From an uncultured Flavobacteriaceae bacterium (GTDB taxonomy: Bacteria > Bacteroidota > Bacteroidia > Flavobacteriales > Flavobacteriaceae): a DNA stretch of 64,000 bases. Positions 34,126-42,924 of this stretch are shown here, one piece after another. Position 1 is the stretch's first letter. Every line of letters starts with the position of its first letter. The stretch is taken from positions 310,001 through 374,000 of the forward strand of contig CANLUH010000005.1 of the NCBI GenBank assembly GCA_947494205.1, in the 5' to 3' direction. The position numbers and the translations under genes are program-made. The notes under the pieces were generated by a model. The model made no database searches. It had not been told where the DNA came from and was given only the letters and a program-made list of their open reading frames with translations.

Positions 34126-35490
34126 ATGAACTGGAAACTAAACACATACCTAACTAAAACTACAAGTGCAGCGCCACTAGCTGTATTTCGTATAGGTTTT
34201 GGTCTCATGATGTGTTACGGGATGGTTCGTTATTGGTTAAAAGGGTGGATAGAAACTGTATATATTACACCTAAATATCATTTTAAGTATTATGGTTTCG
34301 AGTGGGTAAAAACATTAGGCGATTATACATATATCTTATTTTTTATTTGTGGCATAGCCGCACTATTAGTCGCTATAGGTTATAAATATAAGTATGCTAT
34401 AATTGCCTTTTTTTTAAGTTTCACTTATATAGAACTTATGGAAAAAGCCACCTACTTAAACCATTACTATTTTATAAGTATTCTAAGCTTTTTAATGATT
34501 TTTTTACCAGCAGAACGTTATTTTTCTGTTGATGCGTACCAACAAAAAAAGCAATATGCAATCGTTCCTAATTGGGCAATAGATAGTATAAAATTACTAT
34601 TAGGTATTGTTTATGTTTATGCAGGATTAGCAAAACTAAATTCCGATTGGCTATTTAAAGCCATGCCGCTTAAAATATGGTTACCGTCTAAATACGATTT
34701 ACCATTAATAGGTGAAACCTTAATGCAACAAAATTGGTTTCATTACGCCATGAGTTGGTCTGGTATGTTTTACGATTTATTAATCCCGTTCTTTTTATTA
34801 TATCGAAAAACAAGAGCAGTAGCATTCTTTTTTGTGGTCTTTTTTCATGTGTTTACAAGAGTATTATTTCCAATAGGTATGTTCCCGTTCGTCATGATTG
34901 TTAGCGCGCTAATTTTTTTCGATTCAGGATTTCATCACAAAATTATAGAATACATAAAAAAAGGGGTGTCTAAAATTTCAGAATTAAAACCAATAGAAAC
35001 AATACCTTTTTATACAACTAAACATAAAAGCATAATCTTACCAATGTTGGGATTGTTCTTTGTATTACAATTAACAATTCCATTTAGATATCTAGTATAT
35101 CCAAACGAGTTGTTTTGGACAGAAGAAGGTTTCCGATTCTCATGGCGTGTTATGCTTATGGAAAAAATGGGATACGCTAACTTTAAAATTGTAGATAGCA
35201 AGACTGGTACTTTCTTTTATGTAGACAATACAGACTTTTTAACACCGTTGCAAGAAAAACAAATGAGTTTTCAGCCCGATTTTATATTAGAATATGCACA
35301 TTATCTCGGAGACCACTTTACATCACAAGGACACGAGAACGTAGAAGTGTATGTAAAAAGTTTTGTTGCATTAAATGGCAGATTAAGCCAGCCATTTGTA
35401 AATGAAGATGTAAATTTGTACGCGGAAAAAGAATCATTTAAACCCAAACACTGGATTTTACCATTTAACGATGAGATTAAAGGACTTTAA
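34126..35490 (+). CDS. HTTM protein, homologue of vitamin-K-dependent gamma-carboxylase
   Basis: 454 residues from the ATG at 34126 (an in-frame TTG at 34117 lies in the terminator T-run). Several membrane helices occupy about 20-270. Segments line up with animal gamma-glutamyl carboxylase: TYLNHYYFISIL (Asn112-His113), RYFSVDA, IVYVYAGLAKLNSDW with Lys170 at the catalytic base Lys218 of the human enzyme, FHVFTRVLFPIGMFPFV, and a soluble tail with FRFSWRVMLMEKMGY (quoted in parts). The human enzyme turns Glu into gamma-carboxyglutamate using reduced vitamin K. Here the gene sits between imelysin and a TonB receptor, and its 3' end overlaps the receptor gene by 20 bases. Whether it is a carboxylase, or a carrier or electron-transfer protein, is not known. 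Confidence 0.85.
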   Translation: MNWKLNTYLTKTTSAAPLAVFRIGFGLMMCYGMVRYWLKGWIETVYITPKYHFKYYGFEWVKTLGDYTYILFFICGIAALLVAIGYKYKYAIIAFFLSFTYIELMEKATYLNHYYFISILSFLMIFLPAERYFSVDAYQQKKQYAIVPNWAIDSIKLLLGIVYVYAGLAKLNSDWLFKAMPLKIWLPSKYDLPLIGETLMQQNWFHYAMSWSGMFYDLLIPFFLLYRKTRAVAFFFVVFFHVFTRVLFPIGMFPFVMIVSALIFFDSGFHHKIIEYIKKGVSKISELKPIETIPFYTTKHKSIILPMLGLFFVLQLTIPFRYLVYPNELFWTEEGFRFSWRVMLMEKMGYANFKIVDSKTGTFFYVDNTDFLTPLQEKQMSFQPDFILEYAHYLGDHFTSQGHENVEVYVKSFVALNGRLSQPFVNEDVNLYAEKESFKPKHWILPFNDEIKGL

Positions 35491-37915
35491 ACTAACAATC
35501 ATTTGCTTATTATTTACAGTTATAGCAGTTGCGCAAACTAAAATTTCTGGAATAGTAACAGAAGCTGGAACAAATACCCCTTTAGAATTTATTGAAGTTT
35601 ACGATAAAGAGACAGGACTATTAACCAAAACTAATGCTAACGGTTATTATGAGTTTGAAACTAGCAAGAAAAATCTAACACTGGCTTTCTTTTTCTATGA
35701 ATACGAAGTTGAAGAGCAAAGCATTACGCCAACAGACAATACGGTTTTAAATATTACTTTAAGCCCAATGTCTGAAATCTTAACAGAAGTACAAATTACT
35801 TCTCGAAGAGCAAAAGTATTTGGTTTAAAACGCTTAAAAGATGTAGAAGAAACAGCCATTTACGCAGGTAAGAAAACAGAAGTTGTTTTAGTAGAACAAT
35901 CTATGGCCAATTTAGCCTCTAATAATGCAAGACAATTATACAGTCAAGTTTCTGGGTTAAACATTTACCAAAATGACGACGCCGGATTACAACTTAATAT
36001 TGGTGGTCGAGGATTAGATCCTAACAGAACAGCTAGTTTTAATACGAGACAAAATGGTTACGATATTAGTGCCGATGTTTTAGGCTATCCAGAAAGTTAT
36101 TATACACCAGCAGCAGAAGGCTTAAAAGAAATACAAGTTATTAGAGGAGCAGCATCATTACAATACGGAACACAATTTGGAGGTTTGGTAAATTTTAAAA
36201 TGAAAGAACCCAACGCAGTAAAACCATTCGAGCTAATTACAAGAAATACAGTGGGAAGCAATGGGTTGTATACAAACTTTACAAGCGTAAGTGGTACAAA
36301 AAATAAGTTAAGCTATTACACTTTTTTCAATTATAAGAAAGGAGATGGATTTAGAGATAACTCTAATTTCGAATCTAAAAATGTATATGCACATTTAGGG
36401 TATCAATTTAACGATAAAACAAAGTTAACAGGAGAAGTTACATATTTACGTTACTTAGCAAAACAAGGAGGTGGATTGAATGATCCTCAGTTTGAAGCAG
36501 ACCCTTTTCAAAGTAACCGTGCCCGTAACTGGTTTCAAGTGGATTGGTTATTGTATAATTTCAAATTAGCTCATAAATTTTCTGAAGCTACTAATTTTAC
36601 ATTCAACTTTTTTGGTTTAGACGCTAACAGAGTAGCTTTAGGGTTTAGGGATCGTAGAGTAGATTTAGCAGATCCAGGAGGCGTAAGAGATTTAATATCT
36701 AGCGATTTTAACAACTATGGTTTCGAAACCCGCTTATTAACCAAATATAAAGCCTTTAAAAAAGATGCGACTTTTTTAATAGGAGCAAAATATTATAAAG
36801 CAGATAATGCGTATTCTCAAGGTCCAGGTTCTGCAGGGACAGATCCAGATTTTTCATCTGCAATAAACGATTTTCCATTTTACAGAAGTCAATCGGAATA
36901 CGATAATCCAAACTTTAATGCCGCACTTTTTAGCGAGAATATATTTTACATTAACGACAAACTATCTATTACACCAGGATTAAGACTAGAATATATAAAA
37001 ACGGAAAGTAATGGAGTAAGACAAACCTTTAATTTTGATGGCGCAGGTAACCCTATCGATGCTGGTTCTGAGTCACAAAATATAGAAAATGAGCGTTCAT
37101 TTATATTATTAGGAGTTGGCTCTAGTTACAAAGCGTCAAAAGCCATAGAATTTTATGGAAATATTTCGCAGAACTATCGCTCGGTAACTTTTGGAGATTT
37201 AAATGTTGTAAATCCATCTAATGCAGTAGACCCAGATATCGATGACGAAAAAGGATTTACTACAGATATTGGAATAAGAGGAAACATAAAGAATAAAGTT
37301 TCTTTTGATGTTAATGTTTTCGGATTATTCTATAATGATAGGATAGGTTTAATAGATGCACAAATTCCGCCAGTAAATAACGTAGGTAAATTAAGAACCA
37401 ATGTAGGAGATGCTAGAATTTTAGGAGTAGAATCGTTAATAGATTTTAATCTTAAAAACATTTTTAAAATGAATAACGATTTTAGAGCAAACTATTTTAT
37501 AAATACCTCTTTTGTAACTTCAGAATACACGTCTTCTAACTTCGAAAATACAAGTACTGGTTTTGTTGCAGGAAATAAAGTTGAATTTATACCAGACGTT
37601 AATATAAAAACGGGTATTCAATTTGGGTATAAAAACCTATTATCAAGTATTCAATATACCTATTTAAGTTCTCAATTTACAGATGCTACAAATGCCACAA
37701 GAGATAATTTAAATAGTATTGTAGGTGAGATTCCTGCTTACGATGTTTTAGACATTTCGTTATCGTATACCTACAAACGTTTCAAGCTTGAAGCCGGTGT
37801 AAACAATGTATTAGATAAATCCTATTTTACAAGACGAGCAACAGGTTATCCAGGGCCAGGAATTATTCCATCGGTAAACAGAAATGTATTTGCGACACTA
37901 CAAGTTAAATTTTAA
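35471..37915 (+). CDS. TonB-dependent receptor, probably ferric-siderophore/ferric-chelate type
   Basis: 814 residues with signal peptide (ending VIAVAQ, about 22). Residues 24-95 form a CarboxypepD_reg-like domain (KISGIVTEAGTNTPLEFIEVYD, quoted in parts), 115-250 the plug (LNIGGRGLDPNRT, EIQVIRGAASLQYGTQFGG), and the remainder a 22-strand barrel ending in the aromatic NVFATLQVKF. The plug resembles FecA-type receptors rather than SusC, and no SusD follows. It overlaps the HTTM gene by 20 bases and precedes the ferric ABC transporter, so iron import across the outer membrane is the most likely task. Confidence 0.9.
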   Translation: MRLKDFKLTIICLLFTVIAVAQTKISGIVTEAGTNTPLEFIEVYDKETGLLTKTNANGYYEFETSKKNLTLAFFFYEYEVEEQSITPTDNTVLNITLSPMSEILTEVQITSRRAKVFGLKRLKDVEETAIYAGKKTEVVLVEQSMANLASNNARQLYSQVSGLNIYQNDDAGLQLNIGGRGLDPNRTASFNTRQNGYDISADVLGYPESYYTPAAEGLKEIQVIRGAASLQYGTQFGGLVNFKMKEPNAVKPFELITRNTVGSNGLYTNFTSVSGTKNKLSYYTFFNYKKGDGFRDNSNFESKNVYAHLGYQFNDKTKLTGEVTYLRYLAKQGGGLNDPQFEADPFQSNRARNWFQVDWLLYNFKLAHKFSEATNFTFNFFGLDANRVALGFRDRRVDLADPGGVRDLISSDFNNYGFETRLLTKYKAFKKDATFLIGAKYYKADNAYSQGPGSAGTDPDFSSAINDFPFYRSQSEYDNPNFNAALFSENIFYINDKLSITPGLRLEYIKTESNGVRQTFNFDGAGNPIDAGSESQNIENERSFILLGVGSSYKASKAIEFYGNISQNYRSVTFGDLNVVNPSNAVDPDIDDEKGFTTDIGIRGNIKNKVSFDVNVFGLFYNDRIGLIDAQIPPVNNVGKLRTNVGDARILGVESLIDFNLKNIFKMNNDFRANYFINTSFVTSEYTSSNFENTSTGFVAGNKVEFIPDVNIKTGIQFGYKNLLSSIQYTYLSSQFTDATNATRDNLNSIVGEIPAYDVLDISLSYTYKRFKLEAGVNNVLDKSYFTRRATGYPGPGIIPSVNRNVFATLQVKF

Positions 37916-37936
37916 ATTAATAACCTAATAATACAC

Positions 37937-38992
37937 ATGAAAAATTCATATTTAATATTACTATTTATCGTTTTATTTAGCGCTTGTAAAAGTGATAAAA
38001 AAACAGATGATAAAACGGAAGATACCGTAGCAGTAAAAAGTACAGAAGTAAATGTTTATACGCATAGACATTATCCTGCAGATCAAGAATTATTTGCACA
38101 ATTTGAAAAACAAACAGGTATTAAAGTAAATGTTGTAAATGCTAAAGCAGATGAGTTAATTCAGAAAATGGAACAAGAAGGCGAAGCTTCGCCTGCAGAT
38201 GTTTTAATTACTGTAGATGCAGGACGATTAGTTCGTGCTACAGATAAAGGATTATTACAATCTGTTAACTCAGAACTATTAAATAAAGCAGTACCATCGC
38301 ATTTAAGAGCAGAACATAATGAGTGGTTTGCATTAACAAAACGTGCTCGTGTTATTGCGTATGCAAAAGACAGAGTAAAACCAGAGCAATTATCTACTTA
38401 CGAGGATTTAGCCTCTAAAACATGGGCTAACAAAATATTAGTTCGTTCTTCTAATAATATTTACAACCAATCTTTAATGGCTTCAATTATAGCTAATAAT
38501 AACGATGAAGCAGCTAAAACATGGGCAGAGAATGTGGTTAATAATATGGCGCGTTCTCCTCAAGGAAATGATAGAGATCAAGTAAAAGCTGTTGTAGCAG
38601 GAGAAGGAGATATCGCTATTGTTAATACCTATTATATCGGGAAATTATTAAATTCTAAAAACCCAGAAGAAGTAAAAGCAGGAAACGGCGTTGCTTTGTT
38701 TTTTCCAAATCAAAATGATAGAGGAACACATATTAATATAAGTGGTGCTGGTGTTGCAAAATACGCACCAAATAAAGCCAATGCTGTTCAGTTTATAGAA
38801 TTTTTAGCAAGCAAAGAAGCACAACAAGTATTTGCAAAAGCGAATTACGAATACCCAGTTAATCCAGAAGTTGAACCTTCAGAATTACTAAAATCATGGG
38901 GAACCTTCAAAGAAGATAAGTTAAACCTATCTGTTTTAGGGAAAAACAATAAAAAGGCCGTTATATTGTTTGATCAAGCTGGCTGGAAATAA
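37937..38992 (+). CDS. fbpA: Ferric iron ABC transporter substrate-binding lipoprotein
   Basis: 351 residues, lipobox LFSAC (Cys near residue 17). The two-lobed periplasmic binding fold of the FbpA/FutA group is shown by VNVYTHRHYPADQELFAQFEKQTGI, ADVLITVDAGRL, LVRSSNNIYNQSL and the paired tyrosines in NTYYIGKL, which bind Fe3+ directly (quoted in parts). As a lipoprotein it stays on the periplasmic face of the inner membrane. The permease gene begins 2 bases after its stop. Confidence 0.92.
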   Translation: MKNSYLILLFIVLFSACKSDKKTDDKTEDTVAVKSTEVNVYTHRHYPADQELFAQFEKQTGIKVNVVNAKADELIQKMEQEGEASPADVLITVDAGRLVRATDKGLLQSVNSELLNKAVPSHLRAEHNEWFALTKRARVIAYAKDRVKPEQLSTYEDLASKTWANKILVRSSNNIYNQSLMASIIANNNDEAAKTWAENVVNNMARSPQGNDRDQVKAVVAGEGDIAIVNTYYIGKLLNSKNPEEVKAGNGVALFFPNQNDRGTHINISGAGVAKYAPNKANAVQFIEFLASKEAQQVFAKANYEYPVNPEVEPSELLKSWGTFKEDKLNLSVLGKNNKKAVILFDQAGWK

Positions 38993-38994
38993 AA

Positions 38995-40653
38995 TTGAAA
39001 TTAAATATAATAACATACTTTAAAAGAGATTTTAATAAATGGTCAATTTATACATTGGCCATTGTTCTTTTTATAGCCTTACCCATAATAACCATATTTT
39101 TCAAGCTATTTTCTGGACCAGGTGAAACTTGGGATCATATTGTTGAAAATGTATTATTAGAGTATTCCCTTAATTCATTATGGCTTATAATAGGATGTAC
39201 ACTATTAACACTGCTATTCGGAGTGTTTTCCGCTTGGGCTGTAAGCAGATACCAATTACCATTTCAAAGACTTTTAGAATGGATGCTTATTTTACCTTTA
39301 GCAATACCGTCTTACATTACAGCATACACTTATGCTGGCTTTTTTGATTATGGAGGCACTTTAGAGTTGTTATTAAGAGTCATAGGAATAACAGGGGTGA
39401 AATTTAATATTACTAACCTTTTGGGACTAATAGTCGTATTAAGTGCATCTCTATTCCCTTATGTTTATGTTAGTGCTAGAACCGTTTTTTTATACCAATC
39501 AGGTAGATTAATAGAAGCTTCAAAAATACTAGGCGCAGGCGAAAGAAGTACGTTCTTTAAAATTGTATTACCTATAGCAAGACCAGCCATTATTGGCGGA
39601 TTAATATTAGTTTTAATGGAAGTTTTAAACGACTATGGAGCTGCTAAATACTATGGAGTAAGCACTTTTACAACGGGTATTTTTAGAACTTGGTTTGCAT
39701 TAGAAGAACCATCTACAGCCATTTATTTGTCGGCTATTTTATTAATTATAGTGTTTGCTATTATTGTACTTGAACGCTGGCAAAGAGGTGCTAAAAGTTA
39801 TGCTTTGACAACTAAAAGTGATATAAAATTACCCAAAATTAAATTACCTAGAAACATTAAAACTGGCGTATTTCTTTTAGTATGCATTCCTGTTTTTATG
39901 GGCTTTATATTACCAGTTTTACAACTTATATATTGGTCTATTTTAACCTTTAATAGTGTGGCATCACTATCGTTTTTTACTATAGCACTGCAAAGTTTAG
40001 GAATATCACTTTTAACGGCATTACTAACAGTAATCATGGCAGTATTAATATTATACTTTCCAAAATGGAATAGAATAAAAGGACTTAAAAAAAGTTCTAG
40101 AATAGCTATTTTAGGATATGCAATACCGGGAGCTGTAATCGCTATTGGCGTTATGATCCCAACACTATTATTAGATAAATGGTTAATTAAAGTTTTTAAA
40201 CAGTTAGCAGACCTAAATATAGGTTTAATTATAAACGGAAGCATTTTCGTTTTGTTATATGCTTATATTATTAGGTTTTTAGCTGTTGCATATAACCCTA
40301 TAGAAGCAAGCCAGTTGAAAATAGGAGCATCGCTTTCTGAAGCATCAAAATTATTAGGAAAAGGTAATATTAAAAGCTTTTTTAAAGTCGATTTTCCATT
40401 ATTAAAATCGGGCTTATTTAGTGCTTTTGTATTAGTTTTTGTAGATACAATGAAGGAATTACCTCTAACACTAATATTAAAAACATATAATGTAAATACA
40501 TTGGCAGTAAAAGCGTACGAGTATGCGAGTGACGAGCTTATTATGGAAGCCGCTTTACCCTCTTTATGTATTATAGTTACTGGAGTACTACCTGTAATTT
40601 TATTAAACAGACTCATTTTAAATGATAAAGGAGAAAACGATAAAGCTATTTAA
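38995..40653 (+). CDS. fbpB: Ferric iron ABC transporter permease, fused two-domain type
   Basis: 552 residues with about twelve membrane helices in two repeated halves, as in FbpB/SfuB. Each half carries an EAA loop: EASKILGAGERSTFFKIVLP near 180 and EASKLLGKGNIKSFFKVDFP near 440. The start is TTG at 38995, 2 bases after the binding-protein stop; no ATG lies nearby in frame and the hydrophobic N terminus fits. It forms the membrane channel with FbpC. Confidence 0.9.
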   Translation: MKLNIITYFKRDFNKWSIYTLAIVLFIALPIITIFFKLFSGPGETWDHIVENVLLEYSLNSLWLIIGCTLLTLLFGVFSAWAVSRYQLPFQRLLEWMLILPLAIPSYITAYTYAGFFDYGGTLELLLRVIGITGVKFNITNLLGLIVVLSASLFPYVYVSARTVFLYQSGRLIEASKILGAGERSTFFKIVLPIARPAIIGGLILVLMEVLNDYGAAKYYGVSTFTTGIFRTWFALEEPSTAIYLSAILLIIVFAIIVLERWQRGAKSYALTTKSDIKLPKIKLPRNIKTGVFLLVCIPVFMGFILPVLQLIYWSILTFNSVASLSFFTIALQSLGISLLTALLTVIMAVLILYFPKWNRIKGLKKSSRIAILGYAIPGAVIAIGVMIPTLLLDKWLIKVFKQLADLNIGLIINGSIFVLLYAYIIRFLAVAYNPIEASQLKIGASLSEASKLLGKGNIKSFFKVDFPLLKSGLFSAFVLVFVDTMKELPLTLILKTYNVNTLAVKAYEYASDELIMEAALPSLCIIVTGVLPVILLNRLILNDKGENDKAI

Positions 40654-40806
40654 AGCAAAGTAGGCGAACTACTAATTTAAATACAATTAATACAATCGCT
40701 AAAAAAAGATTTATAGATTTGCTAAAATAAGCAGGGTTTAAAAGCCATTAAAGTTTCAGTAATCTACAATTTTAAAAGCTTGGTTGACTAATAACAAAAA
40801 ATAAGA

Positions 40807-41796
40807 GTGCATACTATTTTAAATATTAAATCGCTTTTTAAGACCTTTAATAAAGGAAAACTTAAAGTTATTAATGGTATTGATTTATCTATTAATGAGG
40901 GAGAGGTTATAGCTTTAGTGGGTGAGAGCGGTAGTGGTAAAACAACACTTACTAGAATTATTTCTGGATTAGAAACACAAGAGCAAGGCAGTATAGAACT
41001 TAATGGTGTTATGGTAGCAAATGACGCATTGTTTGTACCTCCAGAAGACCGAAATATTGGTATGGTTTTTCAAGATTATGCTTTATTTCCGCATCTTACA
41101 GTGGCTCAAAACATAAGCTATGGTATTACTAAAAGTGAAGATAAAATACAGAGTGTAGAACAGGTTACAAAATTAGTAGGTTTACAAACGTTTACTAAGC
41201 GTTATCCACATCAACTTTCTGGAGGACAACAACAACGTGTCGCTTTAGCAAGAGCCTTAGTATTAAATCCAAGCCTTTTAATTTTAGATGAGCCTTTTAG
41301 TAATTTGGATGTTATCTTAAAAATGCAATTGCGAAATGAAGTTTATAGTATTCTAAAAGAAACGAAAACAACAACAATTTTCGTTACTCATGATATGAAA
41401 GATGCAATAGCCATTGCAGACAAGATTGTTGTATTAAAAGATGGAGAAATTATTCAATATGGTTCAGCAAAAACATTATACAAAAAGCCAAACAATCTTT
41501 ATGTTGCTTCTCTGTTTAGTCCTATAATTCAATTGAGTCCTTCAGACCTTAGTTGTTTTAATTTTAATAATTCAGACACACAAAATTATGTTTTGCGGCT
41601 GGAGCATTTTATTATAAATAAAAATAGGAAGCATACCGCTAACATTACTATAATACAAAGCCTGTTTTTAGGAAACCATTATTTTAATACAGGTCAACTA
41701 GAAAATGGAACATTAATCCATTTTAAATCGAAAGCTAAATTAAAAGAAACAGCAAAAATTGGGTTCAAAAAGAAAGACCTCTTAAGTTTTAAATAA
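40807..41796 (+). CDS. fbpC: Ferric iron ABC transporter ATP-binding protein
   Basis: 329 residues. Walker A GESGSGKTT at 39-47, Q-loop in VFQDYALFPH, signature LSGGQQQRVALARAL, Walker B LLILDEPFSNLD and H-loop VTHD are all present. The C-terminal 90 residues are a regulatory TOBE-like part typical of FbpC/PotA. The start is GTG at 40807; 153 bases separate it from the permease, longer than other gaps in the cluster and without a clear terminator. Confidence 0.92.
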   Translation: MHTILNIKSLFKTFNKGKLKVINGIDLSINEGEVIALVGESGSGKTTLTRIISGLETQEQGSIELNGVMVANDALFVPPEDRNIGMVFQDYALFPHLTVAQNISYGITKSEDKIQSVEQVTKLVGLQTFTKRYPHQLSGGQQQRVALARALVLNPSLLILDEPFSNLDVILKMQLRNEVYSILKETKTTTIFVTHDMKDAIAIADKIVVLKDGEIIQYGSAKTLYKKPNNLYVASLFSPIIQLSPSDLSCFNFNNSDTQNYVLRLEHFIINKNRKHTANITIIQSLFLGNHYFNTGQLENGTLIHFKSKAKLKETAKIGFKKKDLLSFK

Positions 41797-41888
41797 TGTT
41801 TAAAATGTGTTCATAATGAATACAGGTTTAATTATTTATAGTGATTCTTAATTTGTGGTTACACAATGAGAAGCTCTTAAAACTTCAT

Positions 41889-41896
41889 TAACTTTG
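41889..41896 (+). promoter_or_regulatory. Ferritin -7 promoter element (TAACTTTG)
   Basis: Exact TAnnTTTG 17 bases before the ferritin ATG. The nearest TTTG upstream is 33 bases away, too far for a standard -33 element. Confidence 0.5.
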
Positions 41897-41913
41897 TAAA
41901 AAAAATATAAGCA

Positions 41914-42417
41914 ATGACTACTTCGATAGAACAATTATTAAATAATCAAATAAAATATGAAGCGCAAGCTTCTATGCAATATTTAGCAATGGCCTCTTGG
42001 TCTGATGCTAATGGATACAATGGTGTGGCAGATTTTTTCTACAGTCAGTCTGAAGAAGAGCGCTTACACATGACAAAACTAGTTAAGTTTGTTAACGAAA
42101 GAGGAGGTAAGGTAATTATACCTGAATTAAAAGCACCAAAGTCTAATTTTGAAGGTCTTAATGAGCTTTTTGAAAAGTTTTTAAACAGTGAAATCTTTGT
42201 TACAGAACAAATCAATCATATTATATATGAATGTCTAGAACATAAAGATTATAATGTACATAACTTTATGCAATGGTATGTTACAGAGCAGCTTGAAGAA
42301 GAAGCAATGGCTAGAACCTTATTAGATAAACTAAATATAATAGGAAATGATAAATCTGGACATTACTTATTTGATAGAGATATAAATGCAATAGCAGCTT
42401 CTCAACAAAAAGAATAA
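41914..42417 (+). CDS. ftnA: Bacterial ferritin
   Basis: 167 residues, the standard length of FtnA. The ferroxidase-centre residues can be followed: Glu16 in KYEAQASMQYLAM, EEERLHM with the second Glu and His of the centre, and further Glu in CLEHKDYNVHNFMQWYVTEQLEEE (quoted in parts). It stores iron as a 24-mer in the cytoplasm. It lies directly after the ferric transporter, so uptake and storage are encoded together, with its own promoter and terminator. Confidence 0.96.
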   Translation: MTTSIEQLLNNQIKYEAQASMQYLAMASWSDANGYNGVADFFYSQSEEERLHMTKLVKFVNERGGKVIIPELKAPKSNFEGLNELFEKFLNSEIFVTEQINHIIYECLEHKDYNVHNFMQWYVTEQLEEEAMARTLLDKLNIIGNDKSGHYLFDRDINAIAASQQKE

Positions 42418-42436
42418 TATTTTTTTGATAAAATTT

Positions 42437-42470
42437 AAAAAGATTCCGATTATCGGAATCTTTTTTTTTG
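42437..42470 (+). terminator. Ferritin terminator
   Basis: Stem AAAGATTCCGA/TCGGAATCTTT with a 3-base loop followed by nine T. The next -7 element (42471-42478) begins directly after the T-run. Confidence 0.88.
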
Positions 42471-42499
42471 TAAATTTGTTTTTATTTAGAATAAATAAA
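42471..42499 (+). promoter_or_regulatory. Promoter and operator of the Cys-rich small gene
   Basis: TAAATTTG at 42471-42478 is a full -7 match. Directly downstream, 42481-42499 is a 19-base dyad (8 of 9 arm pairs) whose core ATTTAGAATAAAT (42484-42496) matches the iron-island operator at 11 of 13 positions. Confidence 0.5.
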
Positions 42500-42503
42500 A
42501 ATA

Positions 42504-42656
42504 ATGAGAACTACAATTATAACAAATCCATCTCCTATTTTATTGTGTACTACAGCATGTGCTATGTCTTGTGGTGAAGGGAAGAAAAAAAAATGTTGTA
42601 AAAAATATAAAAAGAAGGGCAAGTCTAATTGTAAACGTTGCCCTAAAGTAATGTAA
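42504..42656 (+). CDS. 50-residue Cys/Lys-rich small protein
   Basis: A 50-codon frame with seven cysteines (positions 15, 19, 23, 31, 32, 43, 46) and many lysines: a hydrophobic start IITNPSPILLCTTACAMSCG is followed by KKKKCCKKYKKKGK and NCKRCPKVM (quoted in parts). It has its own -7 element, a metal-operator-like dyad and clean stop, and it follows ferritin in the iron island. I recall similar unnamed small proteins in other flavobacteria, so it is probably real. The Cys spacing would suit metal binding; the LLCTTAC stretch could also be a degenerate lipobox. No named family is known to me. Confidence 0.7.
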   Translation: MRTTIITNPSPILLCTTACAMSCGEGKKKKCCKKYKKKGKSNCKRCPKVM

Positions 42657-42727
42657 CTTATTATCTTATAAAAAAAAGAGAGAAGTTGTATTTGTAAGAA
42701 TAGGTTATGCTTATCACCCTTTTACTT

Positions 42728-42747
42728 TTGTATTAAAACTAATACAA
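42728..42747. repeat. Inverted repeat TTGTATTA-4-TAATACAA upstream of guaB
   Basis: A perfect 8-base inverted repeat with a 4-base spacer, about 180 bases before the guaB start, with no T-run. It may be an operator; nothing else in this 268-base gap is recognisable apart from the guaB promoter. Confidence 0.35.
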
Positions 42748-42894
42748 CAAATGTGTTTTTTCATTTTAATAAGAACAAGTTGTTTGGCATAAATCCTAAT
42801 ACAATTTTTTAGCAGTTATATTTTATAGATGGATTAGCATACTAAATTGAAGTATATTCTTTATATATTAACTCTATTAATAAGAATAAAGATG

Positions 42895-42902
42895 TATATT
42901 TG
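42895..42902 (+). promoter_or_regulatory. guaB -7 promoter element (TATATTTG)
   Basis: Exact TAnnTTTG 22 bases before the ATG at 42925. Confidence 0.5.
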
Positions 42903-42924
42903 CTTGCAATTAATTCCAATTGCA

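Noticed and set aside
42690-42725. Possible third copy of the 68-bp leader element (ttatcaccc similarity)
   Set aside because: Only about nine bases match, without the identical 21-base core or the right distance to a start codon.
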